Assembly (NCBI GenBank): GCA_964438605.1
Contig: CAYTKT010000044.1
Coordinates: 1-18,616, forward strand
Reading direction: 5' to 3'
DNA from: Alangreenwoodia sp964438605
Lineage (GTDB): Bacteria; Bacillota; Clostridia; Peptostreptococcales; Anaerovoracaceae
Length of the DNA: 18,616 nucleotides
Notes under the pieces: generated by a model
What the model was told of the DNA's origin: nothing
The model's input: only the letters and a program-made list of their open reading frames with translations
Databases searched by the model: none
Made by a program: the position numbers and the translations under genes
In this document: positions 1 to 7,660 of the stretch, piece after piece
Layout: each line of letters begins with the position of its first letter
Numbering within the stretch: position 1 is the first letter of the stretch

Positions 1-84
1 TTCGTCTATTATTATACCAAGGATAACGAAAATAGCAAGGATTATTTTTCAAACTGCCAACAGCTCTATTCGCACGTCTATTGA
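1..84 (+). CDS. Partial gene: C-terminal 27 residues of an unrecognised protein
   Basis: An open frame enters from the left edge and stops at TGA 82-84. The visible end is polar and tyrosine-rich: it starts FVYYYTKDNENSKDY and ends LYSHVY. The identical frame occurs at the other edge on the minus strand, so the same gene end exists at least twice in the genome. A multicopy gene at contig edges is often a transposase or a duplicated surface protein, but I recognise no family from so short a piece. The frame is short enough to be open by chance, although identity across both frame and flank supports a real duplicated locus. Confidence 0.4.
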   Translation, partial: FVYYYTKDNENSKDYFSNCQQLYSHVY

Positions 85-263
85 TTTTTCAATGCTTCCA
101 ATAGATTAATTTTTTCGGAAAAACATCTTTTTCAGACGGTCTGATCTATGAATTCGAGATTTTTTCCGGTTCACTTGCTGAATCAGAATCGTTTTCGGAT
201 TCATTTTTCGCTGATTCTATTTCTGATCCACTTTGTTCAATCATTCCTGTTATTTTTATCATT

Positions 264-292
264 TGGAATCCTTCTATTTTCCAATCTATATT
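264..292 (+). promoter_or_regulatory. Promoter-like block at the inner edge of the left repeat
   Basis: TGGAAT (264-269), a 17-base spacer and TATATT (287-292) read inward. The right copy has the homologous and better TTGAAT-17-TATAAT. The left version is weaker and no gene follows it on this strand before convergent copA. Confidence 0.3.
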
Positions 293-302
293 TCATCTGC
301 TT

Positions 303-481
303 GTTTTTTAATTTTATTTTAATACTTAGCGTAAAGATAGGTTTTGATTATTTAAGACACACGAACAAGCCCCGGAGCCGCATTGTCGCAGTGTCCTCAG
401 ATGCCGGACTATCGGACTTGCCGGGCAGCGGAAAATTACCGGATGCGTTGGGCGGCTCTGGATGCCGATAGAGCTGTCTGA
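303..481. other. Intergenic region downstream of copA; no gene seen
   Basis: An AT-rich part up to about 355 is followed by a GC-richer part next to the copA stop. I see no convincing coding frame and no clear terminator with a T-run for copA. Open frames here lack a ribosome binding site. Confidence 0.5.
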
Positions 482-706
482 TCAGCGCTGGATGGACAGG
501 ACTTTGTAGCCACTGTCTTCGACAGCTTTTGTAAGCGCCTGGTCGGAGATTTCTTTTGTGAGTTTCAGACTCGCCCTGTTTTTCGTGTGGTCGACGTCAG
601 CTTCGGCACCGATCGCGTTGAGGGCTTCGCGAACGTGGCGTTCACAGTTGTGGCACATCATCCCTTCGATTTCCATGATAACATCATATTTTTTTCTTCC
701 CAACAT
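482..706 (-). CDS. copZ: Candidate CopZ copper chaperone from an internal start within copA
   Basis: Inside copA, in the same frame, an ATG at 706 follows AAGGAGGAGG (721-712) at near-ideal spacing. Translation from it would give a free 74-residue heavy-metal-associated domain with the Cu(I)-binding motif GMMCHNC and the usual chaperone length. CopZ proteins carry Cu(I) to CopA and can load CsoR-type regulators. The preceding linker residues KEEEE are simply this ribosome binding site read as codons. This suggests that an ancestral separate copZ became fused after loss of a stop codon, while its own initiation signal remained. The domain assignment is clear; production of a separate protein is inferred. 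Confidence 0.6.
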   Translation of the reverse strand: MLGRKKYDVIMEIEGMMCHNCERHVREALNAIGAEADVDHTKNRASLKLTKEISDQALTKAVEDSGYKVLSIQR

Positions 707-3307
707 TTCTTCCTCCTCCTTATCATCTTTTATAGTTGAATTATTATTTGGGTTATTATTTGAAGTACTGTCTATGTTATCTCTACCGTGGGTCGCCGCG
801 CTGAGAGACAACGCTTGACCGGCTGGAACAGAATCAGTTTTATCGGATTGAGACGAAACCGACTTGGTTTTATCTGGCCGGAAGAACTTGAGACGCAGAG
901 CGTTTGTAACGACGCAGACACTGCTCATGCTCATGGCAGCAGCGCAGAACATGGGATTCAGTTTCAGGCCGAAAGCCGGATAAAGAACACCAGCCGCAAG
1001 AGGGATTCCAATAATATTGTAGAAAAATGCCCAAAACAGGTTCTGGCGAATATTGCGAATGACGGCCTTGCTGAGCTGGACAGCGGTGACAGCGTCCAGA
1101 AGATCGCTTTTCATCAGAACGATATCGGCGCTTTCGATGGCAACATCCGTACCGGCGCCGATGGCGATGCCGACGTCGGCGCGGGCTAAAGCCGGCGCGT
1201 CGTTAATACCATCCCCGATCATAGCAACAGTGTGACCGGACGCCTGAATTTCAGCGATAATTTTTTCTTTTTCTTCGGGCAGAACCTGGGCGATGACCCG
1301 ACCGATGCCCATACGCTGCTGGATCGCTTTGGCAGTCCGTTCGTTATCGCCGGTTAGCATGATAACGTCAATATTCATATTCTGGAAGCGCTCAATAGCC
1401 TGACGGCTGCTTTCTTTTTCCACATCAGCTACGGCGATAATGCCGATGAGCTGTTTTCCGTCAGCAAATAAGAGCGGTGTTTTTCCCTGGTCGGCCAGCA
1501 GGTCGATCTGCTGTTTTACCGATGCGGCTGAGATTCCGTTTTCTTCAAGAAAGGCCCAGTTGCCGGCTAAATATTCCGAACCGGAAATTACGGTACCGTT
1601 CGTGTCAGAAGTGCTGGAATCGAAGGAAACGGACGACGGGTGTCCGGCAGATGTGTCGCTTTCGGATAATGCAGTATCGGAATTTGATTCGGCATCGGCG
1701 GTTTCGTCAGATACGTCAGACCGGCGGAGACGTGCACGGATCCCCCGGCCGCCGACTGATTCAAAGCTGTCGAGAGGCAGAAGATCTGCGTTTTCCGACT
1801 CGCCGAAAGTGCAGATGGCTTCTGCCAGCGGGTGTTCGCTCGACTTTTCGAGACTGTATGCGATGGACAGAAGCGAAGCTCTGTCTGCACCGTTCAGAGG
1901 GATGATGTCGGTGACAACAGGCTTGCCTTCCGTGATGGTTCCTGTTTTATCCATGACAACCGTGTCGATATTATGGGCGATTTCAAGCGCTTCCCCCGAT
2001 TTGATCAGGATGCCGTTCTCAGCGCCTTTCCCGGTACCTACCATGATTGCCACGGGAGTAGCCAGTCCCAGAGCACACGGGCAGGAGATGACAAGAACGG
2101 CGATACCGACTGACAGCGCGAACTCGAACGTAGCGCCGACAGCAATCCAGATAATAAATGCTGCGAGAGCAATCGTCATGACGGCAGGAACGAAAACGCC
2201 CGCGATTTTATCTGCCATCTTCGCAATCGGCGCTTTCGATGAGGAAGCTTCCTCGACGAGATGAATGATCTGGTTTAACGTTGTGTTTTCCCCGACGCGT
2301 GTCGCTTTTCCTTTAAGAAAACCGCTGCGGTTGATCGTAGCGGCAATCAGACGGTCGCCGGCCGTTTTTTCGACGGGAATACTTTCACCGGTAATGGCCG
2401 ATTCATCAACGCCGGAACTGCCTTCGACAACGATGCCATCCGCGGGAATGGAAGCACCGGGTTTCATAATGAAAATATCGCCTTCGCGGATTTCACTGAT
2501 TGGAATTTCCGTTTCAGTGCCGTCTCGTTCTACGATTGCGGTAGAGGGAGCTAACTGTATGAGCTTTTCGATTGCTTCACTCGTTTTTCCTTTCGATTTG
2601 GCTTCTAGAAATTTTCCAAGAGTAATCAGTGTCAGGATTGTACCGGCAGACTCAAAGTAAACATCCATACTGTAACGGCTGACAAGCGCGTCATCACCGT
2701 GACCGAGGCCGTAGCTGAGGCGAAAAATGACGAAAATTCCATAGGCGATAGATGCCGTGGCGCCGACGGCGATCAGACTGTCCATGTTGGGACTTCTGTG
2801 GGCCAGCATCCGGAACCCTACCTCAAAGTATGCTCTGTTCAGAAAGACGATCGGAATCAGCAGCAGGAATTGCGAGAAGGCGAATGTAATTGCGTTTTCG
2901 TTGCCGTGAATGTATTTGCGTATGAAATCGGGCGCAGGAATTCCGAGCCCTTCATAAATCATATGGTTCATGGAAATGTACATCAGGGGGATCAGCAGAC
3001 AAAGGGAAGCGATAAAACGAAATTTCAGGTTCCGAATCTGTTCTTCCTGTGGATTTTGTGCCGTGCTGCCTGATGCAGCGGCAAGTGTGTCGGCGCCCTT
3101 GACATAGGCGCCGTAGCCAGCTCGGATGACAGTCTGGATAATATCGTCTTCGCTCGTCAGGTTTTCGTCATACGAAAGACGCATACTGTTCGTCAGCAGA
3201 TTAACGCTGACATCAGATGTACCGTCTATTGCCGATACGCATTTTTCGACGCGGGACGAGCAGGCGGAGCAGGTCATTCCCGTTACGACAAAATTCTGTT
3301 TTTTCAT
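482..3307 (-). CDS. copA: Copper-exporting P1B-type ATPase CopA with an additional C-terminal CopZ-like domain
   Basis: Pumps Cu(I) out of the cytoplasm using ATP. Of 941 residues, 1-70 form an N-terminal heavy-metal domain (GMTCSAC, 10-16). The catalytic core carries TGES (306-309), the membrane metal site CPC (409-411), DKTGT with the phosphorylated Asp453, the SEHP histidine-proline pair (492-493), GDGIND (698-703), and the late-helix metal residues YN (763-764) and MSMSS (792-796). A polar linker (811-867) leads to a second metal domain with GMMCHNC (882-888). Two parts are unusual: a Ser/Asp-rich insertion at about 527-571 in the nucleotide-binding domain, and the C-terminal position of the second metal domain. 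The start has GGAGG six bases upstream. csoR lies 286 bases upstream on the same strand, so copper induction through CsoR is likely. The family is certain; Cu(I) specificity follows from CPC and the CsoR neighbour. Confidence 0.96.
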   Translation of the reverse strand: MKKQNFVVTGMTCSACSSRVEKCVSAIDGTSDVSVNLLTNSMRLSYDENLTSEDDIIQTVIRAGYGAYVKGADTLAAASGSTAQNPQEEQIRNLKFRFIASLCLLIPLMYISMNHMIYEGLGIPAPDFIRKYIHGNENAITFAFSQFLLLIPIVFLNRAYFEVGFRMLAHRSPNMDSLIAVGATASIAYGIFVIFRLSYGLGHGDDALVSRYSMDVYFESAGTILTLITLGKFLEAKSKGKTSEAIEKLIQLAPSTAIVERDGTETEIPISEIREGDIFIMKPGASIPADGIVVEGSSGVDESAITGESIPVEKTAGDRLIAATINRSGFLKGKATRVGENTTLNQIIHLVEEASSSKAPIAKMADKIAGVFVPAVMTIALAAFIIWIAVGATFEFALSVGIAVLVISCPCALGLATPVAIMVGTGKGAENGILIKSGEALEIAHNIDTVVMDKTGTITEGKPVVTDIIPLNGADRASLLSIAYSLEKSSEHPLAEAICTFGESENADLLPLDSFESVGGRGIRARLRRSDVSDETADAESNSDTALSESDTSAGHPSSVSFDSSTSDTNGTVISGSEYLAGNWAFLEENGISAASVKQQIDLLADQGKTPLLFADGKQLIGIIAVADVEKESSRQAIERFQNMNIDVIMLTGDNERTAKAIQQRMGIGRVIAQVLPEEKEKIIAEIQASGHTVAMIGDGINDAPALARADVGIAIGAGTDVAIESADIVLMKSDLLDAVTAVQLSKAVIRNIRQNLFWAFFYNIIGIPLAAGVLYPAFGLKLNPMFCAAAMSMSSVCVVTNALRLKFFRPDKTKSVSSQSDKTDSVPAGQALSLSAATHGRDNIDSTSNNNPNNNSTIKDDKEEEEMLGRKKYDVIMEIEGMMCHNCERHVREALNAIGAEADVDHTKNRASLKLTKEISDQALTKAVEDSGYKVLSIQR
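712..721 (-). promoter_or_regulatory. Internal ribosome binding site inside copA
   Basis: AAGGAGGAGG on the minus strand, whose AAGGAGG core ends eight bases before an in-frame ATG at 706. It matches the 3' end of 16S rRNA better than copA's own site and lies exactly at the boundary between the linker and the C-terminal metal domain. Confidence 0.65.
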
Positions 3308-3593
3308 ATTTGTCCTCCATCCATTTTGCTGTTATGTCTGATTTTATCAAGCAGCAATCCTGTTTGACCGCTGCGTTTGTTTTGAGAACGCGCTGGGTGC
3401 GTATATGTTTGCGGTCCGTATAGAGTGCATCGGAGACGTGTATGTGCCGCGTCCTGTATAGCGCATTGATAAGAATACGCTTCAATATCATGTGCTGTGA
3501 TTTTTTTGGGCATACATGTGTAAATGTTATGAAATACGCCGGACGATTTTGTGTGGTCACAGGGCCGGATCACAATGTAAAGCGTTGTCGTCG
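3308..3593 (-). other. csoR-copA intergenic region
   Basis: 286 bases. The copA ribosome binding site (GGAGG, 3318-3314) is here. I see no T-run terminator after csoR and no second G/C-tract palindrome like the csoR operator, so copA may be read through from the csoR promoter. Overlapping open frames in this stretch lack ribosome binding sites and family resemblance, and I treat them as spurious. Confidence 0.5.
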
Positions 3594-3857
3594 TTATTTC
3601 AGTAACTTTTCCATTACATGCGTCAATTCTTCGATGCGTTCCTCGCGGTTTGTTTCATCCGTTTCCTTGAGAATACAGGAACTCATATGCGACATAAGAA
3701 TCTCGCGATTGACTTTTTGGAGAATTGCCTGGGTAGCCATGATTTGATTGGATATATCGATGCAGTATCTGTCCTGTTCAACCATTTTCAAAATTCCGTC
3801 CAGTTGGCCCCGCGCTGTTTTCAGCAGTTTCTCAACTTTTAAACTGTCGGCCTTCAT
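3594..3857 (-). CDS. csoR: CsoR-family copper-sensing repressor
   Basis: An 87-residue all-helical DUF156/CsoR protein that binds operator DNA as an oligomer and releases it when Cu(I) binds. The three Cu(I) ligands are in the expected order and spacing: Cys32 in RYCIDI, then His57 and Cys61 in HMSSC. The N-terminal ARGQLDGI stretch (15-22) and QIMATQAIL (38-46) are also typical of the family. Length is normal. The start has a modest AAAGGA about 11 bases upstream. It sits immediately upstream of copA on the same strand, the classic arrangement, and a matching operator-promoter lies at 3967-4035. A nickel- or sulfide-sensing relative (RcnR, CstR) is less likely given the Cys-His-Cys set and the CopA neighbour. 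Confidence 0.95.
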   Translation of the reverse strand: MKADSLKVEKLLKTARGQLDGILKMVEQDRYCIDISNQIMATQAILQKVNREILMSHMSSCILKETDETNREERIEELTHVMEKLLK

Positions 3858-3966
3858 ATTTTTTCTTGTCCTTTCTCTATTCAGACATTTCCGCTGATGT
3901 GCTAAATCATTTTTTGCAGGAAACAGCCTGTTTCTTCGCTTGCAGGGAGTGTTTGAATAGTATAAG

Positions 3967-4035
3967 ATTATACCACACTCCGGGGGAGTGGGATATATGC
4001 AATATTAAAATAATCCTTTTGTGCTTGGATGTCAA
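3967..4035 (-). promoter_or_regulatory. csoR promoter region with likely CsoR operator
   Basis: On the minus strand TTGACA (4035-4030), a 17-base spacer and TATTTT (4012-4007) form a good sigma-A promoter. Just downstream lies a perfect inverted repeat, CACTCC-3-GGAGTG (3976-3990), flanked by ATATCCC and GTGGTATA, which is the C-tract/G-tract pseudo-palindrome style of known CsoR operators. A second possible start is an extended -10, TGGTATAAT (3975-3967), overlapping the operator edge. CsoR bound here would block initiation or escape. Confidence 0.65.
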
Positions 4036-4276
4036 GCACTTTGTTTTTCCAGAAAATACCGGACGAAGAACTTGATGCACGTCTGGCGTGGTGAGTTTCT
4101 CATGGACAGAGCGCACGGCCGTAGGACGGATGCGGTGATATAGGCCGGTTGTGCAGGCCTTGGAAAATGATAGATTAATGTGGGCTGCACGGAGTGAGGA
4201 AGGCGGCGAAAATTTTTACGGATTTATAAAAATTCTAAAAATCGGAAAGTTTGTGTATCAAAAAAGCAAGTAACGT
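4036..4276. other. Divergent intergenic region; no gene seen
   Basis: Lies between the csoR promoter and the promoter of the surface-modification genes. No supported coding frame, tRNA or repeat was found. Confidence 0.5.
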
Positions 4277-4285
4277 GCTATGATG
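4277..4285 (+). promoter_or_regulatory. Extended -10 promoter for the SGNH/DUF4358 genes
   Basis: TGCTATGAT is an extended -10 element. There is no -35 at normal spacing (TTGTGT at 4251 is 23 bases away). It leaves a leader of about 130 nt before the chosen start at 4420. Confidence 0.4.
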
Positions 4286-4419
4286 GTAAGGGTTGAAATT
4301 TCAATCGTAATCGGATATCATATTTTTCGCTGCAATTACAAAAAATGACATTACAGGAGAAAATTTTAAAAATAGAAGAAACTTCCGCAAAATATGTGAT
4401 AAAAAGGAATGATTTTAAA

Positions 4420-5226
4420 ATGATGAATACGAAGAAAAAGAGAAAAATTATTGGAATCGTAGCAGTTGTGTATTTCCTGCTCGTGATTGTGGTGCTTGTT
4501 CTCGTAAAATTTCCTGATGCGGAAAAGATTGAAAGCCAGACTGATGAAGTCGCAGCTGTGGCGGAAGGACGGCGGATTTTGGGAAAGTACGATTCTCAGG
4601 ATACGGAAGACGTTGAAAATGTAGTCCGTTCTGTTCAGGAGGAAATCGCACGGCGCGAAGCGATTGCCGCGAATGCCGACCAGGGAAGCGGACAAGCTGA
4701 TCTGGCGCAGGCGTTTGCGAATGCTGTTGTCATAGGAGATTCGCAGGCAGAGGCGCTGGAAGCGTATCAAGTTCTGCCATCGGCCTCGGTAGCTGCAACG
4801 ATTGGAAGAAGTATTGTTACAGCAGAAGATGATTATAATAAAACGGTTGTCAGAAGTCCAAAATATGTCTTTGTTACTTATGGAATGAACGATTGTTTGA
4901 TTTACGGTGGTGACGTCGAAAAGTTTATCGATGTTTACAGTGATCTTGTCGCACGGCTTCAGGCGGATATTCCGGATGTGCGGGTTATTATCTGTTCCTT
5001 AATTCTTCCGAGCGACGCAGCGGTTCAAAAAAAGCCGGCGCTGGCCAATGTGACAAATTATAACGTGGCACTCCAGCAGCTGGCATCACAGTTGGGCCTT
5101 GCTTACATAGACTGCACACCGATAGTTAAGACGGATCTTTACGCACAGGACGGACTTCATATGCAGAAAAGCTTTTATCAGGCGTGGGCATATTATATGG
5201 CTTCTTACGCAGGGCTGCTGAATTAA
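4420..5226 (+). CDS. Membrane-anchored SGNH/GDSL-family hydrolase-like protein
   Basis: A 268-residue protein with one N-terminal membrane helix (about 9-31) after a lysine-rich start, so the body is outside the cell. SGNH blocks are visible: GDSQ with nucleophile Ser108, GMND with Asn157, and DGLH with Asp244 and His247. The family contains esterases and acyl or acetyl transferases that act on glycans. I chose ATG 4420, which has AAAGGAA upstream; an in-frame ATG at 4345 would add 25 residues but has no ribosome binding site. It begins a cluster with DUF4358, MBOAT and DHHW proteins, so a role in adding or removing O-acyl groups on an exported polymer is likely. The substrate cannot be read from the sequence. 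Confidence 0.8.
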   Translation: MMNTKKKRKIIGIVAVVYFLLVIVVLVLVKFPDAEKIESQTDEVAAVAEGRRILGKYDSQDTEDVENVVRSVQEEIARREAIAANADQGSGQADLAQAFANAVVIGDSQAEALEAYQVLPSASVAATIGRSIVTAEDDYNKTVVRSPKYVFVTYGMNDCLIYGGDVEKFIDVYSDLVARLQADIPDVRVIICSLILPSDAAVQKKPALANVTNYNVALQQLASQLGLAYIDCTPIVKTDLYAQDGLHMQKSFYQAWAYYMASYAGLLN

Positions 5227-5245
5227 CAGATGGGAAGGTTACAGC

Positions 5246-5980
5246 ATGAGATTGGAGAAGAACGCAGACGGTGCAGAAGAAAATGCGCAGGACAATTTGC
5301 AAGAGGGCCTGCCGGAGGAGAGTGGCGTGCAGGCCCGGAAATATAACAAACTTCAAGTATATAATGTAGCGAAAGCTGTTTTAATCATTTTGCTTATCGT
5401 ATTTGTGACCGTGCTGTTATCGTCCAATTCGGAAAGCAGCAAGAGTGTTGATGAAATTCTGCAAAAAGTCGTGCCGGAGCTGCTTACTGCACAGGATAAC
5501 GGAGTGGACGGAACGGAAGATGACGTAGCGCCTGGAAGAACGGACGGAGCGGAAGAAGCGGGAAGTCCGGGCGTGAAGGATGGACAGGAAACAGATGAAA
5601 ATTCTGACGGAACGTCGGTCGAATCTGAAGAAACAACAGGCGTGTTTGATGGTATGGGTCAGGCAACGGCGCTTGACTTTAAACGTATTTTCGGGCAAAA
5701 TGCAGAGGACTACAACGGTGTTGGGTATTTCAAACCGATTTCGCAAATGGATGTTGAGGAACTGCTGATTGTTCGTCTTAATGATGAAAGTCAGTCGGAG
5801 ACAATAGAAAAGGCCATTGATGAGCGCGTTAGAAAACAGAAGACGAGTTTTGACGGATATGGAGCCGCACAGTGTGCGCTGCTTGATAAAGCAATTATAA
5901 AAACGAAAGGAAATTTCGTTTTTTATTGTGTTTCACCTGATGCTTCAAAATATTACGAGAAGTTTCTCGATGCGCTGTAA
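5246..5980 (+). CDS. DUF4358 domain-containing membrane-anchored protein
   Basis: 244 residues: a short polar cytoplasmic tail, one membrane helix (about 43-59), then an extracellular part. Residues about 82-135 form a Glu/Asp/Gly-rich low-complexity spacer. The C-terminal region from about 165, with LLIVRLND, a DESQ-type stretch and KGNFVFYCVS, resembles DUF4358, a domain of unknown function often found beside MBOAT and DHHW genes in Clostridia. The start has GGAAGG about nine bases upstream and lies 19 bases after the SGNH gene, so the two are probably co-transcribed. It may be an accessory subunit of the surface acylation complex; that role is inferred from neighbourhood only. Confidence 0.75.
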   Translation: MRLEKNADGAEENAQDNLQEGLPEESGVQARKYNKLQVYNVAKAVLIILLIVFVTVLLSSNSESSKSVDEILQKVVPELLTAQDNGVDGTEDDVAPGRTDGAEEAGSPGVKDGQETDENSDGTSVESEETTGVFDGMGQATALDFKRIFGQNAEDYNGVGYFKPISQMDVEELLIVRLNDESQSETIEKAIDERVRKQKTSFDGYGAAQCALLDKAIIKTKGNFVFYCVSPDASKYYEKFLDAL

Positions 5981-6174
5981 TGCACAGGAATGTGGGCTGA
6001 ATGCGAAGCAGCGTCGGGAATGAATGAGGCGGGGCAAGCGAGGCGGCGCCAAGCGCTGGGGGACGATAACTGCATGATTAAACCCGATATTGTATTAACT
6101 GCGGGACAGGTATCGCCGGCCAGATATTTTTGTTGACTGTAAGGTACATATTTGGCGCAATTTATAGTTTTTGC

Positions 6175-6188
6175 TGATATGATATGAT
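6175..6188 (+). promoter_or_regulatory. Overlapping extended -10 promoters before the MBOAT gene
   Basis: TGATATGATATGAT contains two overlapping extended -10 elements (TGATATGAT) offset by five bases, about 45-50 bases before the start. A TTGACT at 6133-6138 is not at a useful distance. The 253-base gap 5981-6233 otherwise shows nothing certain. It suggests that the MBOAT-DHHW pair can be transcribed separately from the upstream pair. Confidence 0.4.
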
Positions 6189-6233
6189 ATTATTTAAAAG
6201 ATTATTTGCAGTTTAGATTTAGGAGAGACAGGA

Positions 6234-7640
6234 ATGGTTTTCAGCAGCATTATTTTTATCTTTGCATTTTTGCCTATTACACTGCTGCTTTACTATATAG
6301 CGCCGGAAATACTGAAAAATCCGGTTCTGCTTTTATTCAGCCTCATTTTTTATGCCTGGGGCGAACCGATTTATGTAGTTCTGATGATATTCAGCATCCT
6401 GTTTAATTATGTCATGGGGCTTGACATCGAGGAACGACGGAAGATCGGAAAAGACGCAGCAAAGCGAAGTCTCGTTTTTACGGTCGTTATTGATATCGGC
6501 CTTCTGGGCTTCTTTAAATATTATGGGTTTTTTACAGAGAATTTGAATAGGATTCTGCCGTTTGACCTGCCGGAAATCGACGTGACGCTGCCGGTAGGTA
6601 TTTCATTTTATACATTTCAGACGCTTTCTTATGTGATCGACGTATATCGCGGCGAAACGCAGGCGCAGCGCAATCTTATCGCTTTCGGGACGTATGTGAC
6701 GATGTTTCCGCAGTTAATTGCGGGGCCGATTGTAAAATATAAAGATATTGATGATCAGTTGGAGAACCGCAAAATATCGTGGGACGAAACGGGAGAAGGG
6801 GCGGCTCAGTTTGTACGGGGCCTTACCAAGAAAGTTGTTTTTGCGAACAGCATCGGTGCAGTGTTTTCAACGCTGACAGCTCAGGGAATCAGCGAAATGT
6901 CCGTTTTGTCAGCATGGCTGGCGTGCGTTGCGTATACATTCCAGATTTATTTTGATTTCAGCGGTTACAGTGATATGGCTATCGGCCTGGGAAAAATGCT
7001 GGGATTCCGGTTTCTGCCGAATTTTGATCATCCGTATGTTTCGACAAGTATCACGGAATTCTGGCGCAGATGGCATATTTCCCTGGGAACATGGTTCCGA
7101 GAGTACATCTATATTCCGCTGGGCGGCAGTTATGTCAGTCCGTTGAAACATATCCGGAATATGTTTGTCGTCTGGCTGTTTACCGGTATGTGGCATGGCG
7201 CGGCGTGGAATTTCGTATTCTGGGGCTTGTATTATGGCGTGCTGCTTACGCTGGAAAAATATTTTATTTTAAAATTTCTGGAAAAGATGCCAAAATTCAT
7301 ACAGCATATTTACACAATGCTGATCGTTATGATCGGGTGGGTTTTCTTTTCAAGTCCATCGCTTGGAACGGCGTGTTCACTGATCGGCATCATGTTCGGC
7401 GCGGGAGATCATCCGCTGGCAGACAGCACGGGACTTTATTATCTGACGTCAAATCTGCTGCTGATCGGCGTCATGGTGCTGGCTTCCACGCCGGTACTTC
7501 ATAGCGCGCTCAACCGGGTCATAGAGATGTCAGGCAGACCGCGGATTGTTGCATCAGTTTGCTATGTGCTGCTGTTTGTTCTTTGCGTCGCGTTCCTGGT
7601 TAATGAAACGTATAATCCGTTCTTGTATTTCAGGTTCTGA
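6234..7640 (+). CDS. MBOAT-family O-acyltransferase (AlgI/DltB-like)
   Basis: A 468-residue polytopic membrane protein. MBOAT enzymes move an acyl group across or within the membrane to an extracellular acceptor. Family marks are FDFSGYSDMAIG (241-252), WRRWHISLGTWFREY (278-291, with His281), IPLGG, and the invariant histidine in GMWHGAAWN (His321). Many hydrophobic helices alternate with short loops, and the length is normal. AGGAGA lies seven bases before the start. It is followed 20 bases later by a DHHW protein, the AlgI-AlgJ/X arrangement, which favours acetylation of an exported polysaccharide over D-alanylation: no DltA, DltC or DltD gene is near. Confidence 0.93.
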   Translation: MVFSSIIFIFAFLPITLLLYYIAPEILKNPVLLLFSLIFYAWGEPIYVVLMIFSILFNYVMGLDIEERRKIGKDAAKRSLVFTVVIDIGLLGFFKYYGFFTENLNRILPFDLPEIDVTLPVGISFYTFQTLSYVIDVYRGETQAQRNLIAFGTYVTMFPQLIAGPIVKYKDIDDQLENRKISWDETGEGAAQFVRGLTKKVVFANSIGAVFSTLTAQGISEMSVLSAWLACVAYTFQIYFDFSGYSDMAIGLGKMLGFRFLPNFDHPYVSTSITEFWRRWHISLGTWFREYIYIPLGGSYVSPLKHIRNMFVVWLFTGMWHGAAWNFVFWGLYYGVLLTLEKYFILKFLEKMPKFIQHIYTMLIVMIGWVFFSSPSLGTACSLIGIMFGAGDHPLADSTGLYYLTSNLLLIGVMVLASTPVLHSALNRVIEMSGRPRIVASVCYVLLFVLCVAFLVNETYNPFLYFRF

Positions 7641-7660
7641 TTTCGCGGGAGATGATCAAA

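Larger units (their letters stand above)
1..302 (+). repeat. Left copy of the end inverted repeat
   Basis: Bases 1-147 are the exact reverse complement of the last 147 bases of the window. Identity continues to base 190 with only two mismatches (148 and 164), then decays with indels but stays recognisable to about 302, where both copies share a TTTCATCTGCTT block. The element covers the 3' end of an open frame, an AT-rich 3' flank and a promoter-like block pointing inward. The genes between the copies are chromosomal, so these are probably two dispersed copies of a multicopy element that ended the assembly. A linear replicon is unlikely. Confidence 0.85.

Noticed and set aside
1..38. Outward-facing TTGCTA-16-TATAAT with extended -10 at both edges
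   Set aside because: It lies inside the putative coding frame of the repeat and its target is outside the window; it may arise only from the Tyr-rich codons.
148..471. 107-codon hydrophobic frame in the left repeat, with a partly similar frame in the right repeat
   Set aside because: It is very Phe/Leu/Ile-rich from T-rich DNA, has no ribosome binding site, and similarity stops where the DNA repeat decays.
3213..3560. 115-codon minus-strand frame across the csoR-copA gap and the copA start
   Set aside because: No ribosome binding site or family resemblance, and it overlaps the well-supported copA start in another frame.
4020..4048. GTGCTT/AAGCAC hairpin followed by a T-rich run on the plus strand, like a terminator
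   Set aside because: No plus-strand gene lies upstream for it to terminate, and the stem overlaps the TTGACA of the csoR promoter, which explains the sequence better.
5990..6136. 48-codon frame between the DUF4358 and MBOAT genes
   Set aside because: AGGA is only one base from the ATG, composition is unremarkable, and no family is recognised.
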